The notes: a model not told the origin generated them from the sequence alone. DNA of 64,000 bases from Streptomyces venezuelae ATCC 10712 (GCF_008639165.1 NZ_CP029197.1:1488001-1552000), one strand, 5' to 3'; counted from the stretch's first letter, positions 17,359 to 26,147 are shown. Translations and numbers: made by a program.

Positions 17359-18423
17359 ATGACGGTGGTCGCGGGTCGTTACCGGCTTCTGGACGTCCTC
17401 GCCGAGGGGGCGACGGGCACCGTATGGCGCGCCCTGGACGAGACGGACCGGCGCGAGGTGGCGCTCAAGGAACTCCGCGCCCCGGACGGCCTCCCGGCGG
17501 ACGAGGTTCCCCTGCTCTACGCGCGGCGCGAGCGGGCGGCACGGGCCGCCGCCCGGATCTCCCACCCCGCGGTCGTACGGGTCCTGGGCGTCGCCACCGA
17601 GGACGGCCGGCCGTGGATGGTGACGGAGCTCGTCCGGGGCCTCACCCTCGCCGAGACGCTGGAGGCGGCCGGCCCGCTGCCCCCGCGCGAGGCCGCCCGT
17701 GTCGGCGCCGAAGTCCTCGCCGGGCTCCGGGCGGCCCGGACGGCGGGAGCCCCGCACCGGGGCCCTGGACCCGGGCACGTCCTCCTCGCCAACGACGGAC
17801 GGATCGTCATGACGGGCTTCGGCGCGACTCCGGAGGACGATCCGGGGCCCGAGGCGGACCTGAGGGCGGTGGGCGCGCTCCTGGCCGGGGCGGTCTCCGC
17901 GCCGCCGTCGCCGGGGGCGTCGAAGGACGGGCGGGCCGGTGCGCTCCGGGCCGTGATCGAGGACCTGCTGGACGAGGGGCCGGAGCGCGGGCCGACCACG
18001 GACCGGGCCGAGCGGGCCGAGCGGGAGCTGCGGCGGCTGGCGGCGGGCGGGGCGCGTCCCGCCCGACCGGAGCCCGGCACGGCGTCGGCAGGAGCGGGGC
18101 CGAGTCGCCGGGCGGAGGGCGCCGGCGGCTCCGGCCATGACGACGGCGACGGCTTCGACGACGGCGACGGCGGGGCCGGGGAGCGGACTTCGGTGAAACC
18201 CGGCGGTGGGCGGCCCGGCCGGCGGGGGGCGCCGCGCCGGAGTCACGTCCTGCTCGCCGGGGCGGTCGGCGCGCTGGTGATCGCGGGGGCTCTGACGTAC
18301 CACGCGGTCCGGGGGGACGAACGAGGCGCCGGGCCCGGTCCGGGCGGTGTCACGAGCACCGCTCCGGCCGGCCCCGGCGCCACGAGCGGCGCGGGTGGCG
18401 GTCCGGTCAGACCGCGTTCCTGA
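17359..18423 (+). CDS. Membrane-anchored serine/threonine kinase homologue, probable pseudokinase
   Basis: 354 residues with a Hanks-type kinase fold in the N-terminal half. The Gly-rich loop (EGATGTVW, 16-23) and the ATP-binding Lys37 in REVALKEL are present. The catalytic loop reads HRG (133-135) instead of HRD, its Asn is replaced by His140, and the metal-binding DFG is replaced by GFG (153-155). Both catalytic aspartates are thus missing and the C-lobe looks shortened. A low-complexity Asp/Gly linker leads to one membrane helix (about 295-317) and a short Gly/Pro/Thr-rich outer tail. It could bind nucleotide or act as a scaffold, but phosphotransfer is unlikely. The stop overlaps the convergent lipase gene by 17 nt. 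Confidence 0.82.
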   Translation: MTVVAGRYRLLDVLAEGATGTVWRALDETDRREVALKELRAPDGLPADEVPLLYARRERAARAAARISHPAVVRVLGVATEDGRPWMVTELVRGLTLAETLEAAGPLPPREAARVGAEVLAGLRAARTAGAPHRGPGPGHVLLANDGRIVMTGFGATPEDDPGPEADLRAVGALLAGAVSAPPSPGASKDGRAGALRAVIEDLLDEGPERGPTTDRAERAERELRRLAAGGARPARPEPGTASAGAGPSRRAEGAGGSGHDDGDGFDDGDGGAGERTSVKPGGGRPGRRGAPRRSHVLLAGAVGALVIAGALTYHAVRGDERGAGPGPGGVTSTAPAGPGATSGAGGGPVRPRS

Positions 18424-19213
18424 AGCTGGGCAGGTAGCCGCCGGACTGGCCCGCGGCCGTCGGGTGGTAGGACTCCCCGATGTTGAGCCAGTTGACGCTG
18501 TGCAGCCAGGCGGAGCCGGAGCAGATCTCGTGTCCGGTGAAGGCCGGGACGACGCTGGAGAAGGTGTAGCCGTGGTCGGCCGCGCGCTTGGCGACGGCCG
18601 CGTTGAGGTAGTCGGAGGCTCCGTTGATGGCGCTGCGCTCGGCCTCGCTCAGGCCGGCGACGCAGTTGCCGCCCAGCTGGTAGAAGCGCGGGTAGCCGAG
18701 CACGACCACGTGGGCGGCGGGCGCCTTGTTCCTGATCGCCGTGTAGACGGAGTCGAGCTTGCCGGGCAGCGTCGTGTCGACGTAGCTCTTGGCCTGATTC
18801 ACGCGGTTGATACAGGTGGCCTCGGACTGCAGCACACAGGTCGTCATGACGTCAGCGAAACCGGCGTCATTTCCCCCGATCGTGACGGAGACCAGGTCGG
18901 TGGCGGCCGAGAGCGGGCCGAGCTGATTCGCGGTCACATCACCCGTTCGGGCGCCCGAGCACGCGGTGAACGCGAAGGACGACGGGGCGTTGGCGTTCTT
19001 CCACAGCACCGGGAACGCCTTTGTGGAGCGCTTGCAGTCGCCACTGGCGCTGTCGTAACTCCCGGATCCGACACCCGAGGAGTAGGAGTCGCCGAGGGCC
19101 ACATAGTCGAGGGCGGCGGTTTCGGCGGCCTGTGCGGCGCCCGCCCCGGTGAGGGCGAGGACGGCACCGAGCAGGAGCGAGGACGAAACGGCGGCAAAGC
19201 GGGACAGTCTCAT
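18407..19213 (-). CDS. Secreted SGNH/GDSL lipase-esterase
   Basis: 268 residues, matching the length of the secreted GDSL lipases known from S. rimosus and S. coelicolor. A signal peptide ends at AQA about residue 30. The catalytic blocks are intact: block I GDSYSSG with the nucleophile Ser, block III GGND, and block V SYHPTAAG with the Asp/His pair replaced by the family's Ser-His arrangement. Six Cys residues fit three disulfides. It hydrolyses ester bonds of lipids outside the cell. The ATG at 19213 has GGAGG just upstream. Its 3' end overlaps the pseudokinase gene. Confidence 0.93.
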   Translation of the reverse strand: MRLSRFAAVSSSLLLGAVLALTGAGAAQAAETAALDYVALGDSYSSGVGSGSYDSASGDCKRSTKAFPVLWKNANAPSSFAFTACSGARTGDVTANQLGPLSAATDLVSVTIGGNDAGFADVMTTCVLQSEATCINRVNQAKSYVDTTLPGKLDSVYTAIRNKAPAAHVVVLGYPRFYQLGGNCVAGLSEAERSAINGASDYLNAAVAKRAADHGYTFSSVVPAFTGHEICSGSAWLHSVNWLNIGESYHPTAAGQSGGYLPSFRNAV

Positions 19214-19850
19214 GGAACCTCCCTGTAGCAGGATCTCTGCGCTACCAGGTAGTAGCATCCGATCCGCCGCTCCGGAAGTGTTCATGTCAAAACTGGGGAT
19301 GAACGTCCCCGATCCCCCTTCCGTGACCATCGAGTTCCGGCCATGACAGGAAGCGGAAGTTCCGGTCCCGCCAAACGATCGAACGGGATCGCGACCCAGA
19401 ACACCCGACAATGCACAGAACCGTGATCCCACATCACTGTTCCCTGCATGCAAACGGATTGAACGAACGCGACCGGGTCGGGTGCACATCTGACCGGCGA
19501 AGCTTCGCCAAACTACGGAAAAGCGGGCCACAGATCCGGGACTTGCCATACAGTCCCAATCATCAATACCGTCGTACATCTCACCCGCACCGATCCATCA
19601 CGCACAGCGGCTCAGGGGAGGGCTCTAGCGTCGCTGATGGTCCCGGTGCGGGGCGCGGTAGGGGGGTGCCGTGCTCGGTGTTCGTAGGTGCGCCGAGTCG
19701 CGGATGCCGCGCGGCCAGACATGCCAACTCGCCGATCCCGCAAGGAGATCGTTTCTGTGCGGGCGGGCGAGAACCCCCCTTTCGAACCGGACACACCATC
19801 GGACCGCCCAAGGGGTGGGCGGCCCACCGGACGAGAGGGAAACCAGACCT
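19214..19850. other. Long intergenic region before the glycosyltransferase operon
   Basis: 637 nt with no convincing gene and visibly lower G+C in its left half (about 19250-19600), which fits a promoter region for both the lipase and the glycan cluster. TAGCGT at 19626-19631 is a possible -10 for the plus strand. A hairpin CCGCCCA-AGGGG-TGGGCGG (19804-19822) lies in the leader about 30 nt before the first glycosyltransferase start and could influence its translation. I recognised no riboswitch class. Confidence 0.4.
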
Positions 19851-20681
19851 ATGAGCTCGTTCCTGCGCCCATCCGTCTCGGGCCAAGAAATGACCGAGCC
19901 GAGTCGAATAGCCGCCCAGTACCGGGCCATCACCTCACATCTGGCGATCGCTCCGCCGGTGAGTGTGGTCATTCCCGCGATGAACGAAGCCGAAAATCTT
20001 CCGTACGTCTTCAAGACGCTGCCGGAATGGATTCACGAAGTCGTTCTCGTCGACGGAAATTCCACCGACAACACGGTGGACGTCGCCCGTGAACTCCGGC
20101 CGGACGTCAAGGTCGTCAAGCAGGTCGGCAAGGGCAAGGGCGACGCGCTGATCAGCGGCTTCGCCGCCTGCACGGGCGACATCATCGTCATGGTCGACGC
20201 GGACGGATCGGCCGACGGCCAGGAGATCGTCTCGTACGTCTCCGCGCTCGTGGGCGGCGCCGATTTCGCCAAGGGATCCCGCTTCGCCAACGGCGGCGGC
20301 ACCGACGACATGACGACCATTCGCAGACTCGGCAACTGGGTCCTCTGCGGACTCGTCAACCGCAAGTTCGGCGCCCGCTACACCGACCTCTGCTACGGCT
20401 ACAACGCCTTCTGGCGTCACTGCCTCGACAAGATCACCCTCGACTGCACCGGCTTCGAGATAGAGACCCTCATCAACATCCGGGTCGTCAAGGCCGGACT
20501 CAAGGTGCAGGAGGTGCCGAGCCACGAATACAACCGCATTCACGGCGTCAGCAACCTCAACGCGGTGCGCGACGGAATCCGGGTCCTGAAGGTCATCCTC
20601 AAGGAGAAGGCCGTCAGCAAGGCCGCCCGGCGCCGGCCGGCCCCGTTCTCGGTCAACGTCCCCCGGGGAGAGGTGTCTTGA
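19851..20681 (+). CDS. Family 2 glycosyltransferase
   Basis: 276 residues resembling dolichyl/polyprenyl-phosphate mannosyltransferase-like GT2 enzymes. VSVVIPAMNEAENLPYVF begins the GT-A fold at about residue 38, the first Asp is in VVLVDGNSTDNT, and the metal-binding DAD motif is in IIVMVDADGSADG. The C-terminal half includes GARYTDLCYGYNAFWR and lacks membrane helices. It probably moves a sugar from a nucleotide sugar to a lipid carrier or growing glycan. The stop overlaps the next start by 4 nt, so the three-gene cluster is translated as a unit. Confidence 0.88.
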   Translation: MSSFLRPSVSGQEMTEPSRIAAQYRAITSHLAIAPPVSVVIPAMNEAENLPYVFKTLPEWIHEVVLVDGNSTDNTVDVARELRPDVKVVKQVGKGKGDALISGFAACTGDIIVMVDADGSADGQEIVSYVSALVGGADFAKGSRFANGGGTDDMTTIRRLGNWVLCGLVNRKFGARYTDLCYGYNAFWRHCLDKITLDCTGFEIETLINIRVVKAGLKVQEVPSHEYNRIHGVSNLNAVRDGIRVLKVILKEKAVSKAARRRPAPFSVNVPRGEVS

Positions 20682-21790
20682 ACCACCGCACGTCCCCGCC
20701 CGGCTTCTCGGTGGTGATCTGCGTCTACACGGAGGAGCGGTGGGAGGACATCCTCGCCGCCGTCGACTCCGTACGGAAGCAGTCGCTGCCGCCGCTGGAG
20801 ACGCTCCTCGTGGTCGACCACAACGAGCGGCTCCGCCAACGGCTCACCGAGGAGTACGCGGAGCAGCGGCTGACCGAGGAGGTGCGGGTGCTCGCCAACG
20901 CGGGCCCCCGCGGCCTCTCCTCCGGCCGCAACACCGGAATCGCCGCATCCCGCGGCGAGTTCGTGGCCTTCCTCGACGACGACGCCGTCGCCGAGGCGGA
21001 CTGGCTCCACCACTTCGCCGCCGCCTACGACGACCCGCGCGTCATGGCCGTCGGCGGCCGGACCCTGCCCGCCTGGGCGTCCGGCCGCCGCCCGGCCTGG
21101 TTCCCGGAGGAGTTCGACTGGGTCGTCGGCTGCACGTACCGGGGCCTGCCCCCCGGCCGCGTCCCGGTGCGCAACGTGCTCGGCGGCAACGCCTCCTTCC
21201 GTCGCACGGCCTTCGACGCGGCCGGCGGTTTCGCCACCGGCATCGGCCGGGACGGCGACCGGCGGCCCCTCGGCGGCGAGGAGACCGAACTCTGCATCCG
21301 GCTCTCCCAGGCGCTGCCCGAGGCGATCCTGCTCATCGACGACCGGGCCGTCATCCACCACAAGGTGCCCGCGGCCCGGGAGCGCTTCGGCTACTTCCGC
21401 ACCCGGGTCTACGCCGAGGGCCTCTCCAAGGCGCTGGTCGCCCGGAGCGTCGGCCCGCAGAAGGGCCTGGAGTCCGAACGGCGCTACACCACACGGGTGC
21501 TGCCCGCCGGCGTCCTGCGCGGGGTGCGCGACGCCCTGCGGGGCCGCTCCGGCGGCGCGGGGCGGGCCGGCGCGATCGTCACGGGCGTCACGGTCGCGGC
21601 CGGCGGCTACGCGCTGGGGACCCTGCGGGCCCGCCGGACCGGGACGACGTTCTTCTCGGGGCCTATCGAGGGACCGATCGAGGGGCCGATCGAGGGACCG
21701 CCGCCCCACGGGCCGATCGAGGGCCCGGAGGCCGTTGCGCGGGCCGAGGCGGTCCCCGGGGCCAGGACTCCCGAAGGACGGGTCTCGTGA
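20678..21790 (+). CDS. Family 2 glycosyltransferase with GPIE repeat tail
   Basis: 370 residues. The GT-A domain shows FSVVICVYTEERWEDILAAVDSV at the N-terminus, FLDDDAVAEADWL with the metal-binding Asp cluster, and GGEETELCIRLSQ, a typical acceptor-side ED motif. It starts with TTG at 20678 inside the TTGA overlap with the previous gene; GGAGAGG lies just upstream and no better start exists. A short hydrophobic stretch (GAIVTGVTVAAGGYALGTL) near residue 310 may touch the membrane. The tail contains repeated GPIE units. It works with the neighbouring GT2 and the deacetylase in making or trimming a surface glycan. Confidence 0.85.
   Translation: MNHRTSPPGFSVVICVYTEERWEDILAAVDSVRKQSLPPLETLLVVDHNERLRQRLTEEYAEQRLTEEVRVLANAGPRGLSSGRNTGIAASRGEFVAFLDDDAVAEADWLHHFAAAYDDPRVMAVGGRTLPAWASGRRPAWFPEEFDWVVGCTYRGLPPGRVPVRNVLGGNASFRRTAFDAAGGFATGIGRDGDRRPLGGEETELCIRLSQALPEAILLIDDRAVIHHKVPAARERFGYFRTRVYAEGLSKALVARSVGPQKGLESERRYTTRVLPAGVLRGVRDALRGRSGGAGRAGAIVTGVTVAAGGYALGTLRARRTGTTFFSGPIEGPIEGPIEGPPPHGPIEGPEAVARAEAVPGARTPEGRVS
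21659..21727 (+). repeat. 12-nt tandem repeats encoding GPIE units
   Basis: Three contiguous copies of a 12-nt unit encoding Gly-Pro-Ile-Glu, then a short Pro/His spacer and a fourth copy, covering residues 328-350 of the second glycosyltransferase. Copies differ only at wobble positions. Copy number may vary between strains. Confidence 0.75.
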
Positions 21791-22581
21791 CCGGTACCAC
21801 CGCCGTACCCATCCTCATGTACCACGCCGTCGGTCCCGACCCCGCCCCCGCGACCCTGGGGCTCTCCGTCACCCCCGAAGCGTTCGCCGCGCAGATGGAG
21901 GTGGTCGCCGAGCGGGGGTTCACCCCGCTGACCACCGCCGCGCTCGCCACCGCCTGGCGCACCGGTGGCCCGCTGCCCGCGCGGCCGCTCCTCGTCACCT
22001 TCGACGACGGCTACGAGGGCGTGCACCGGTACGCGCTCCCGGTGCTGGCCCGGCACTCCTTCGCGAGCACCGTCTTCGTGTCCACCGGCTGGCTGCCCGG
22101 CCGGCACGCCACCGGCGGGGCGCTCGACACCATGCTCGACTGGGCGCAGGTGCGTGAACTCGCGGACGCGGGCACCGAGATCGGCGGGCACAGTCACACC
22201 CACCCGCAGCTCGACCAGCTCGACGCGCGTCGGCTCCGGTTCGAGACGCTGCGCTGCCGGGAGATCGTCGGCGAGGAGCTCGGCACCGCCCCGGCCTCCT
22301 TCGCGTACCCCTACGGCTACTCGAGCCGCCGGGTCCGCCGTACCGTCCGCGAGGTGGGGTTCACCCAGGCGCTGGCGGTCGGCAACGCGCTGGCGAGGCG
22401 CCGCCAGGGGCCGTACGCCCTGGAGCGGGTGACGGTACGGCGGTCCACCGACGTCGAGGAGTTCACCCGGCTCGTGGAGGGCCGGGCGATCGGCCGGAAC
22501 TTCGCGGCCGACCGGGTCATGACGAAGGGGTACGCGCTCGCGCGACGCGCCCGGGGCGCGGTGCGCGGCCACTGGATCTGA
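21787..22581 (+). CDS. Polysaccharide deacetylase (NodB/CE4 family)
   Basis: 264 residues. The CE4 motifs are clear: PILMYHAVG near the N-terminus, motif 1 LLVTFDDGYEG with the catalytic base Asp and metal Asp, motif 2 GGHSHTHPQL with the two metal-binding His, and motif 3 FAYPYGY. It removes acetyl groups from N-acetylated sugars. The GTG at 21787 overlaps the preceding stop as GTGA. No signal peptide is seen, so it may act in the cytoplasm on lipid-linked intermediates, or be exported by other means. It completes the three-gene glycan cluster. Confidence 0.9.
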   Translation: MTGTTAVPILMYHAVGPDPAPATLGLSVTPEAFAAQMEVVAERGFTPLTTAALATAWRTGGPLPARPLLVTFDDGYEGVHRYALPVLARHSFASTVFVSTGWLPGRHATGGALDTMLDWAQVRELADAGTEIGGHSHTHPQLDQLDARRLRFETLRCREIVGEELGTAPASFAYPYGYSSRRVRRTVREVGFTQALAVGNALARRRQGPYALERVTVRRSTDVEEFTRLVEGRAIGRNFAADRVMTKGYALARRARGAVRGHWI

Positions 22582-22674
22582 ACGCCCGGTCGGGGTGCGG
22601 AGCGCGGCCGTCGGCGGTGGTGTCCCGGTCAAAACCCGGTGCGCGCCCCGCCCGGTTGCCGGATCATGGGCGCC

Positions 22675-23784
22675 ATGGCCGACACCCCCTCCGTACCGTC
22701 CGAGCCGCAGCGGTCGCTGCCGATCAGGCTGAACCTCGACGACAGCGACTCGCCCTCGGACGTCGTCGACGCGCTGTTCCTCGGCCGCTTCGCCACCGGG
22801 GAGCAGCCGCACTCGCACAGCACCACCCTGGACCGGGTCAAGCCGGAGGCGACGCTGCTTCCGCCGGGGGCCACGGTGCTGCGGGCCGCGAAGGACGACG
22901 ACCGCAGCGCCGTGCTCGCCGAGGGCGAGGGCTGGACGCTGCTGGTCTCGCGCTGGAACCGGGGCGCCGACGTGACCGTCACGGCCACCGCGGCGGAGCT
23001 CGCCGAGCGGGTCCTGAAGGAGGCGACGGACGGGGCGAAGGACGAGCCCGAACCGCAGCCGGAGAACGTGACGATGGGGTTCTGGTACGTGTCGCCCCGG
23101 CGCGGCCCGCACCGGACCACCCGTCAGATCAGCGCGGGGACCTGGGACGAGGTGCGGCCCAACTATTCGGCGCAGGTGGCCGAGTCGATGGACCGGCTGA
23201 TGAAGGTGACGCCCGAGTCGATCGCCGGCAGGCTCCTGCTGCTGCACGGCCCGCCGGGCACGGGCAAGACCTCGGCGCTGCGCACGCTGGCCCGGTCGTG
23301 GCGGGACTGGTGCCAGGTGGACTGCGTGCTCGACCCGGAGCGGCTCTTCAACGACGTCGGCTATCTGATGGACATCGCCATCGGAGAGGACGAGGGCACG
23401 GCGAAGGGGCGCTGGCGGCTGCTGCTCCTGGAGGACTGCGACGAGCTGATCCGGGGCGAGGCGAAGCACACGGCGGGGCAGGCGCTGTCCCGGCTGCTCA
23501 ATCTGACGGACGGTCTGCTCGGCCAGGGGCGCAACGTCCTGGTCGGCGTCACCACCAACGAGGACCTGGAGCGGCTCCATCCGGCGGTCGTCCGGCCGGG
23601 GCGCTGCCTGGCCCGCATCGAGGTGGGGCCGTTGAGCCGGGCCGAGTCGGTGGAGTGGCTCGGGCGCGCGGAGGACGTGCCGCGCGAGGGCGCGACGCTG
23701 GCGGAGCTGTTCGCCCTGCGCCGCGGCACGCCCCCGGCGGAGCTCCCGGAGCCCCGCACGGCGGGGGCGGGCCTGTACTTGTAG
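22675..23784 (+). CDS. AAA ATPase with N-terminal DUF5925 domain
   Basis: 369 residues. The N-terminal 140 residues match, from memory, the actinobacterial DUF5925 family. The C-terminal AAA module has Walker A GPPGTGKTS (about 195-203), Walker B LLLLEDCDEL and a sensor-like VGVTTNEDLERLHPAVVRPGR with arginine finger candidates. This module pattern resembles ATPases that remodel proteins. The ATG at 22675 is preferred; another ATG lies 9 nt upstream. The gene stands alone and its target is unknown. Confidence 0.82.
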   Translation: MADTPSVPSEPQRSLPIRLNLDDSDSPSDVVDALFLGRFATGEQPHSHSTTLDRVKPEATLLPPGATVLRAAKDDDRSAVLAEGEGWTLLVSRWNRGADVTVTATAAELAERVLKEATDGAKDEPEPQPENVTMGFWYVSPRRGPHRTTRQISAGTWDEVRPNYSAQVAESMDRLMKVTPESIAGRLLLLHGPPGTGKTSALRTLARSWRDWCQVDCVLDPERLFNDVGYLMDIAIGEDEGTAKGRWRLLLLEDCDELIRGEAKHTAGQALSRLLNLTDGLLGQGRNVLVGVTTNEDLERLHPAVVRPGRCLARIEVGPLSRAESVEWLGRAEDVPREGATLAELFALRRGTPPAELPEPRTAGAGLYL

Positions 23785-23800
23785 GTCCTTCGGATCGGGA

Positions 23801-24175
23801 TCAGCTGTCGTAGGCGGCGCGCAGGGCCTCGTTCAACGCGGCCTCCGCCGCCTCGCGGCTGAGGCCGAGGCGGCGGGCCTCCTCGGCGTACTGGGCGGCG
23901 GCGGTGGCCGCCCGGCGGGTGGCCGCGTCGCCGGCGGCCGCGACGAAGGTGCCGTGACGCCCGCGCGTCTCGATCACCCCGTCCGCCTCCAGTGCCTTGT
24001 ACGCCTTGGCGACCGTGTTCGCGGCGAGGCCCAGCTGCTCCGCGAGTCCTCGTACCGTCGGCAGCTTGTATCCGACCGGCAGACTGCCGGACCGGGCCCG
24101 CTCCGAGATCTGGGCACGCAGTTGTTCGTACGGAGCGGTGGTGGATTCGTGGTCCACGGCGATGGTGAGTGTCAC
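23801..24175 (-). CDS. GntR family regulator, YtrA-like
   Basis: 124 residues, the short length typical of the YtrA subfamily: a winged helix-turn-helix (about 12-80; PYEQLRAQISERARSGSLPVGYKLPTVRGLAEQLGLAANTVAKAYKALEADGVIETRGRHGTFV) followed by only about 45 residues of helical tail. YtrA regulators often control ABC transporters, but here the divergent neighbour is a GNAT gene. The GTG start at 24175 has a weak -10 (CAGAAT) 7 nt upstream, again suggesting a leaderless mRNA. Confidence 0.9.
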   Translation of the reverse strand: MTLTIAVDHESTTAPYEQLRAQISERARSGSLPVGYKLPTVRGLAEQLGLAANTVAKAYKALEADGVIETRGRHGTFVAAAGDAATRRAATAAAQYAEEARRLGLSREAAEAALNEALRAAYDS

Positions 24176-24235
24176 CCCGCCGATTCTGCCCCCACCCCAC
24201 CGGAAAATGGGAGGCGGTGGCGCGTCCGCTGCCCG

Positions 24236-24241
24236 TAGCGT
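24236..24241 (+). promoter_or_regulatory. -10 element of a leaderless promoter
   Basis: TAGCGT ends 8 nt before the ATG at 24250. The 74-nt gap to the divergent GntR start means that the two promoters overlap, so the regulator could affect both. Confidence 0.45.
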
Positions 24242-24249
24242 GCGGCCCC

Positions 24250-25173
24250 ATGACTGTGATCGTCCGTGATGTAGACACCCAGGACGCCGAGGGATTCGCC
24301 CGGGTCCGCCGGGCGGCCCTCCCGTACATGCTGTCCACCGCCGAGCAGCTCGTCTTCGACTGGGCGCACGCCCACCCCGACAGCCACTACCGGCCGCTCG
24401 TCGCCGTGACCGAGGCGGGCGGGGTCGTCGGGACCGCCCAGGTCGGCATCGCGCACGACGCGGCGGAGCCCGGGATCGGCTACGCGAACGTGTACGTGGA
24501 CCCCGCCCACCGGGGACGGGGCGCGGGGAGCCTGCTGCTGCGCGCCGCCGAGGAGCACCTGGCCGAGCGGGGGGCGCGGACCCAGTACAGCTGGGTCCTG
24601 GACGCCCCGGAGAACCTCGCCTGGGCCGGGCGGCGGGGGTACTCCCCCAGCCGTTCCGCGTACTTCCTCCGGCTCGACCTCACCGCCGCCGAGCTGCCGC
24701 CGCTCCAGGCGCCGCCGGCCGGTGTCGAACTGCTCACGGCCGAGGACTTCGCGGCCGATCCGCGGCCGCTGTTCGAGCTCGACGCGGTGACGACGGCCGA
24801 CGAGCCGAGCGACGTGGGGGCCGAGCTGGACGACTTCGCGCACTGGCGGGCGACCACCTGGGAGCATCCGCTCTTCGACCGGGCGCTGACGACGGTCGCG
24901 GTGGTGGACGGTGTGCCGGCGGCGTTCAGCGCGGCGCAGACGGACGGTCTGGGCCGGTACAACTCGGGGATGACCGGCACCGCGCCGGCGTTCCGGGGCC
25001 GCGGGCTCGCGAAGCTCGCCAAGAACGCCTCGCTGCACCGGGCCCGCGCGGCGGGCTGCACGGAGGCGTTCACCGGGAACGACACCGGGAACGGGCCGAT
25101 GCTGGCGATCAACAAGTGGTTCGGGTACGAGATCGGGGCGCGGGAGGTACGGCATGTCCGGACGCTCGGTTGA
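24250..25173 (+). CDS. GNAT N-acetyltransferase with two acetyltransferase folds
   Basis: 307 residues. The N-terminal GNAT domain has the acetyl-CoA loop VDPAHRGRGAGSLLL (about residues 83-97). The C-terminal half carries a second, more divergent loop, TAPAFRGRGLAKLAK, so this is a tandem GNAT like those seen in mycothiol synthase and related actinobacterial enzymes. The substrate is not evident. The next gene starts 20 nt before this one ends. Confidence 0.88.
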   Translation: MTVIVRDVDTQDAEGFARVRRAALPYMLSTAEQLVFDWAHAHPDSHYRPLVAVTEAGGVVGTAQVGIAHDAAEPGIGYANVYVDPAHRGRGAGSLLLRAAEEHLAERGARTQYSWVLDAPENLAWAGRRGYSPSRSAYFLRLDLTAAELPPLQAPPAGVELLTAEDFAADPRPLFELDAVTTADEPSDVGAELDDFAHWRATTWEHPLFDRALTTVAVVDGVPAAFSAAQTDGLGRYNSGMTGTAPAFRGRGLAKLAKNASLHRARAAGCTEAFTGNDTGNGPMLAINKWFGYEIGAREVRHVRTLG

Positions 25174-25633
25174 GGTCACGCTGACGAAGGCCGGCCGGAC
25201 GAAGATCCGCTATCCGGCGGAGGTGCTCGCGGAGGACGGTGTCCGGCTCTCGGTGCGCGCCCCCTGGGCGGCCGAGGGGGTGCGGGACTTCGGCTTCGTG
25301 CGGTTCGAGCCGGGCGATGTCTTCGTGGAGCACTACTGGCGCGACCGCTGGTTCACGGTCAAGGAGGTGTGGTCCGGCGACGGCACCCTGAAGGGCTGGT
25401 ACTGCGACATCACCCGGCCGGCCGTGTTCGACGGCTCCGGGGTGGTGATCGACGACCTGGACCTGGATCTGTGGGTGTCGGCGGACGGCAGTGAGGTGCT
25501 GCGGCTCGACGAGGACGAGTTCGCGGCGAGCGGGCTCGCCGCCTCCGATCCGGAGGCGGCGGCGTGCGCCGTGGTCGCCCTCGACGAGCTTGCGGTGCTG
25601 GGCCGTGAGGGCCTGATCGAGCTGCTGCGCTGA
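25154..25633 (+). CDS. DUF402 family protein (FomD-like phosphohydrolase fold)
   Basis: 159 residues of the DUF402 family. FVEHYWRDRWFTVKEVW, then KGWYCDITRPAVFDGSGVVIDDLDLDLWV, is the conserved core; its acidic residues (DDLDLDLWV) bind divalent metal in characterised relatives such as FomD, which hydrolyses a cytidylylated phosphonate. Other relatives are nucleoside phosphatases, so a nucleotide-related phosphohydrolase is the likely role. The ATG at 25154 lies inside the end of the GNAT gene, indicating coupled expression. Confidence 0.82.
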   Translation: MSGRSVEVTLTKAGRTKIRYPAEVLAEDGVRLSVRAPWAAEGVRDFGFVRFEPGDVFVEHYWRDRWFTVKEVWSGDGTLKGWYCDITRPAVFDGSGVVIDDLDLDLWVSADGSEVLRLDEDEFAASGLAASDPEAAACAVVALDELAVLGREGLIELLR

Positions 25634-25637
25634 GGCC

Positions 25638-26147
25638 TCAGCGGAGTTCGACGTCCGCTTCCTCGGAGGCGAGGAAGCCGGGCGTCGGCAGGCCCGTCGT
25701 ACCGGAGGTGAGCTGCATCAGGGTGGCGCGCACCCGGGCGGCGCCGGGCCGGTAGGCGGGGTCCTTCACGACGGAGGTGTTGACCCACTCGTGGAGGTGT
25801 CCGTCGCAGACGGCCCGGGTGCCGCCGATCCCGGCGGAACGGTTCCCCTGGACGAGGGTGGAGCTGACGAAGACCGGGCCCGCGCTGTCGTCGAGGCAGC
25901 GGTACATGCCGGAGAGGGTCACCGTGGCGTCGTCGCCGACGGTGCCGTAGCCGTGGACGGAGAGGCCGTCGGCGGCGAAGCCGTCGAGCGAGCCGCCGTC
26001 GGTGGGGCCGTCGGTGGGGAAGCCGCCGTGCGCGTGCCCGTCGGTGGGCAGGCCGGGAGCGCCGGCGGCCCCTCCCGCGTGGGCGAGAGGGGCGACGGCT
26101 GAGGCGGCGAGCAGGACGCCTGCGGCGATGAGGAGTCGGACGCGCAT
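25638..26147 (-). CDS. Secreted protein of unknown function (possibly DUF6299)
   Basis: 169 residues with a signal peptide (MRVRLLIAAGVLLAASAVAPLAHA) and a Gly/Asp/Thr-rich linker (about 25-65). A small beta-rich domain with two Cys follows (TVTLSGMYRCLDDS ... CDGHLHEWVNTSVV). It resembles, from memory, the actinobacterial DUF6299 secreted proteins; this is not certain. The ATG at 26147 has AAGGGA 8 nt upstream. The stop is only 4 nt from that of the convergent DUF402 gene. Confidence 0.6.
   Translation of the reverse strand: MRVRLLIAAGVLLAASAVAPLAHAGGAAGAPGLPTDGHAHGGFPTDGPTDGGSLDGFAADGLSVHGYGTVGDDATVTLSGMYRCLDDSAGPVFVSSTLVQGNRSAGIGGTRAVCDGHLHEWVNTSVVKDPAYRPGAARVRATLMQLTSGTTGLPTPGFLASEEADVELR

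Noticed and set aside
19671-19850. Upstream extension of the first glycosyltransferase by 60 codons
   Set aside because: The extra residues (rich in Arg and Pro) do not resemble the family, and the ATG at 19851 gives the normal N-terminus.
19214-19850. A riboswitch (for example ydaO type) in the long leader before the glycosyltransferases
   Set aside because: I could not find the conserved core of any class I know; only a simple hairpin is seen.
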